From an uncultured Spongiibacteraceae bacterium (GTDB lineage Bacteria > Pseudomonadota > Gammaproteobacteria > Pseudomonadales > CAMLJR01), in assembly GCA_946480345.1 (NCBI GenBank), contig CAMLJR010000142.1, positions 1 to 7,286 of the forward strand: a stretch of 7,286 bases of DNA, read 5' to 3'. The position numbers and the translations under genes are program-made. Under the pieces are notes generated by a model. The model was not told where the DNA came from, ran no database searches, and saw only the letters and a list, made by a program, of their open reading frames with translations. Below are positions 4,898-7,286 of the stretch, piece after piece. Each line of letters begins with the position of its first letter. Position 1 is the first letter of the stretch.

Positions 4898-6937
4898 ATG
4901 GCTAAACAACAAAACTTTCTGTCAGGCCTGCCGGGTAATCCGGTCATCACCGCTGCATTGCTGGTGATGATTGCGGGTTTCCTCGGCGCGGTGTTCAACG
5001 CATGGTACGTGTTGCGCCACGCCGGCTACGATCAACACTATCTCGAACTGACTGGCGAACTGCGCGTACTGTCGCAGCAGCTGGCGACGTCGTCGCGCGA
5101 AGCGACCGGCGGCAAGGCCGCGGCGTTCGACACGCTGAAGAAGACGCGCGCGGAATTCGATCAGGTGCTGCAACAGCTGGTGAAAGGCGATAAGCAGGCG
5201 CCAGCGCCGACCGGTCTCAACACCGAGCTGAATGAACTGAACGGTCTTTGGACCAAGGTGAATGTGGCTGCCGGCACCATCGTCAACAGCCGCGAACGCG
5301 TACTGTTCCTGCACGATGTTGCGAAAACACTGAACGATTCGATCCCGGAATTGCAGCAGGAATACAACAACGTCGTCGAAATTCTCGCCCAGGGCAACGT
5401 CCCGGCGGATCAGGTGATGATCGCGCAACGCCAATCGTGGCTCGCTGAACGGATCGCCCGCAACGTCGACAAGATGCTCGAAGGTCAGACCGATGCGCCG
5501 CAGGCCGCCGACCAGTTCAACCTCGATGCCAGCACGTTCGGTACCGTGTTGCAGGGCATGCTCAACGGCAATGCCGCGATGCGTATTTCGCGCGTCAACG
5601 ACAAATCGGCGCGTAGCTCGCTCGATGAAATCAACAAGCTGTTCCAGTTCGTCAGCGGTTCGGTCGATGAGATTTTCCAGGCATCGCCGGAGCTGTTGAA
5701 ATCCTCGCAAGCGTCGGCCGCGATCACCGTCGATTCGCCGAAAGTGATGGAAGCGACCACGAAACTGGCTGAACACATCAACCGTCTCGAAGACGAACGT
5801 TTGCTGACGACGCGCACCGCGCTGTTCTTCGTCGCCGTCGTACTGTTGTCATTAGCCTTCATCGGTACGCAGTTGTTCCTCAACACCCGGGCCCGTCTGC
5901 GTGAAACCGCCGAGCAGAACGAGCGTAACCAAAACGCCATTCTGCGTCTGCTCGACGAGCTGACCTATCTCGCCGACGGTGACTTGACCACAACCGCCAC
6001 CGTAACCGAGGACTTCACCGGCGCGATCGCAGACTCGATCAACTTCACGATCGACCAGCTGCGGATTCTGGTGTCGTCGATCAACGACACGGCATTGAAG
6101 GTCTCGCAAGCGGCGCAGGAAACCCAGTCGACCGCACTGAATCTCGCCGAAGCGTCCGAGCATCAGGCACAGGAAATCGCCGGGGCGTCCGCCGCGGTAA
6201 ACGAAATGGCGGTGACGATCGATCAGGTATCGTCGAACGCCGGCGAATCGGCACAGGTTGCGGAGCGGTCGGTTGCGATCGCGAACACCGGCGCCGAAGT
6301 CGTACAGAACACGATTAAAGGCATGGATAACATCCGCGAACAGATTCAGGAAACCTCGAAACGGATCAAACGTCTCGGCGAATCGTCGCAGGAGATCGGT
6401 GACATCGTCAGCCTGATTAACGACATCGCCGACCAGACCAACATCCTCGCGCTGAACGCCGCCATTCAGGCGTCCATGGCCGGCGATGCGGGCCGCGGCT
6501 TCGCGGTCGTTGCCGACGAAGTTCAGCGCCTTGCAGAACGTTCATCAGCGGCGACGAAGCAGATCGAAGCGTTGGTTAAAACGATTCAATCGGATACCAA
6601 CGAAGCGGTTATCTCGATGGAGCAAACCACGTCCGAGGTGGTGCGCGGTGCGCGTCTGGCGACTGACGCCGGCGAGGCGCTCGAACAGATCGAACGCGTA
6701 TCGCAGGAATTGGCCGAATTGATTCAGAACATCTCCAACGCGGCACGCCAACAAGCCTCGTCGGCCGGTCATATCTCCAACACCATGAACGTGATTCAGG
6801 AAATCACCTCGCAGACATCGACCGGTACCACCACCACCGCGCGTTCGATCGGTAACCTCGCTTTAATGGCGCAGGAGCTGAAGAACTCGGTGGCGGGCTT
6901 CAAGTTGCCGGACGAGGAGAAACGGTCGGGCGTTTAA
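4898..6937 (+). CDS. pilJ: Type IV pilus methyl-accepting chemotaxis protein PilJ
   Basis: The product has 679 residues; P. aeruginosa PilJ has about 682. Order of parts: a short cytoplasmic start, membrane segment 1 (about 15-37), a periplasmic region of about 265 residues with the two PilJ-type sensor modules ([11 protein letters not shown] and [16 protein letters not shown] are recognisable), membrane segment 2 (about 307-330, [20 protein letters not shown]), a HAMP-like region ([36 protein letters not shown]) and a long coiled-coil signalling domain. The hairpin tip is around 499-550 ([20 protein letters not shown], then [20 protein letters not shown]). In the tip Q524, S526 and M527 replace the E, A and R of most chemoreceptors, a feature I recall as shared by Pseudomonas PilJ. 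It binds PilI and the ChpA/PilL kinase and is thought to sense pilin or surface contact. It follows pilI by 63 A/T-rich bases and precedes pilK by 27. Confidence 0.97.
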   Translation: MAKQQNFLSGLPGNPVITAALLVMIAGFLGAVFNAWYVLRHAGYDQHYLELTGELRVLSQQLATSSREATGGKAAAFDTLKKTRAEFDQVLQQLVKGDKQAPAPTGLNTELNELNGLWTKVNVAAGTIVNSRERVLFLHDVAKTLNDSIPELQQEYNNVVEILAQGNVPADQVMIAQRQSWLAERIARNVDKMLEGQTDAPQAADQFNLDASTFGTVLQGMLNGNAAMRISRVNDKSARSSLDEINKLFQFVSGSVDEIFQASPELLKSSQASAAITVDSPKVMEATTKLAEHINRLEDERLLTTRTALFFVAVVLLSLAFIGTQLFLNTRARLRETAEQNERNQNAILRLLDELTYLADGDLTTTATVTEDFTGAIADSINFTIDQLRILVSSINDTALKVSQAAQETQSTALNLAEASEHQAQEIAGASAAVNEMAVTIDQVSSNAGESAQVAERSVAIANTGAEVVQNTIKGMDNIREQIQETSKRIKRLGESSQEIGDIVSLINDIADQTNILALNAAIQASMAGDAGRGFAVVADEVQRLAERSSAATKQIEALVKTIQSDTNEAVISMEQTTSEVVRGARLATDAGEALEQIERVSQELAELIQNISNAARQQASSAGHISNTMNVIQEITSQTSTGTTTTARSIGNLALMAQELKNSVAGFKLPDEEKRSGV

Positions 6938-6964
6938 GCCTGACCGCTGCGCCGGAGCACGGCT

Positions 6965-7286
6965 ATGGTGGCATCGCTTCAGCCCTCGCCAGCGGCGTTG
7001 ACCGATCGGCAATTTGCCGAATGGCAGCGGCTGATCGAGGCGCGCACCGGCATCGATTTTTCCCAGCATCGTCAGATTTTGCAGGGCGGCCTCAATCGCC
7101 GCCTGCGCGAGTTGGATCAAACCGATTACGACGCGTATTTCGAGCAGGTCTCGCGCTGGCCGGAAGGCATCGTCGAGTGGCAGGCGCTGCTCGCGCATGT
7201 GGCGGTCAAGGAGACCAGTTTTTTCCGCCAGCCGGCTGCGTTCGAGCTGGTGAGTAACTTTTTGCGCAAGCGCTGTCAGTCGGCGA
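6965..7286 (+). CDS. pilK: PilK, CheR-like protein methyltransferase, N-terminal part (cut by right edge)
   Basis: An open frame from ATG at 6965 runs off the window with 107 complete codons and no stop. GGAG at 6954-6957 lies seven bases upstream. Residues 12-75 look like the helical N-terminal CheR domain (LTDRQFAEWQRLIEARTGID, then LNRRLRELDQTDYDAYFEQV). Residues 78-97 show HVAVKETSFFRQPAAFELV, the conserved start of the CheR methyltransferase domain, where T.FFR..  is the family hallmark. The SAM-binding GxGxG part would be beyond the edge. CheR enzymes add methyl groups from SAM to receptor glutamates; PilK would modify PilJ. Position directly after pilJ matches P. aeruginosa (pilJ-pilK-chpA). 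The presence of pilK also favours a Pseudomonas-type cluster over the Xanthomonas type, which as I recall lacks it. Confidence 0.9.
   Translation, partial: MVASLQPSPAALTDRQFAEWQRLIEARTGIDFSQHRQILQGGLNRRLRELDQTDYDAYFEQVSRWPEGIVEWQALLAHVAVKETSFFRQPAAFELVSNFLRKRCQSA

Noticed and set aside
4922..5776. Long open frame of 284 codons on the minus strand within pilJ
   Set aside because: It lies wholly opposite the well-supported pilJ gene, has no recognisable domain and is biased in composition; it is a shadow of G/C-rich codon use.

Overview
The window is a chromosomal segment of a gammaproteobacterium. From gshB rightwards the gene order matches what I know of Pseudomonas aeruginosa: gshB, tonB3, algH and ruvX on one strand, and the Chp/Pil chemosensory genes pilG, pilH, pilI, pilJ and pilK on the other. 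The proteins are close to the Pseudomonas versions in length and motifs, but the sequence does not support naming a genus. No rRNA, tRNA, CRISPR or insertion sequence was seen.

Layout. Bases 1-152 (+ strand) hold the last 31 codons of a protein that looks like an MNT-type nucleotidyltransferase. It overlaps the start of what looks like its HEPN (HepT) partner, which is broken after about 11 recognisable codons. Bases 149-3081 are a minus-strand cluster read right to left: gshB (glutathione synthetase), tonB-family energy transducer, algH/yqgE and ruvX/yqgF. The genes are tightly packed (1 base between gshB and tonB, 8-base overlap between algH and ruvX), with one 66-base gap before algH that holds a possible promoter. 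Bases 3082-3437 form a divergent control region with an 18-bp tandem repeat on the gshB side, a 23-bp periodic repeat in the middle and two similar -10-like elements. Bases 3438-7286 are the plus-strand pilGHIJK cluster; pilK runs off the right edge.

How the genes work together. PilJ is the membrane chemoreceptor, PilI the CheW-like coupling protein, PilG and PilH the two CheY-like response regulators, and PilK a CheR-like methyltransferase. The histidine kinase (PilL/ChpA) is expected just beyond the right edge. In Pseudomonas this pathway controls type IV pilus twitching and cAMP-linked surface sensing. The neighbouring tonB-family gene is linked to twitching in P. aeruginosa (tonB3). gshB, algH and ruvX are housekeeping genes conserved next to it.

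The most unusual points are the broken MNT/HEPN pair where pyrR lies in Pseudomonas, the phased repeat array upstream of pilG, and a possible leaderless start for algH. No wholly new system is evident.
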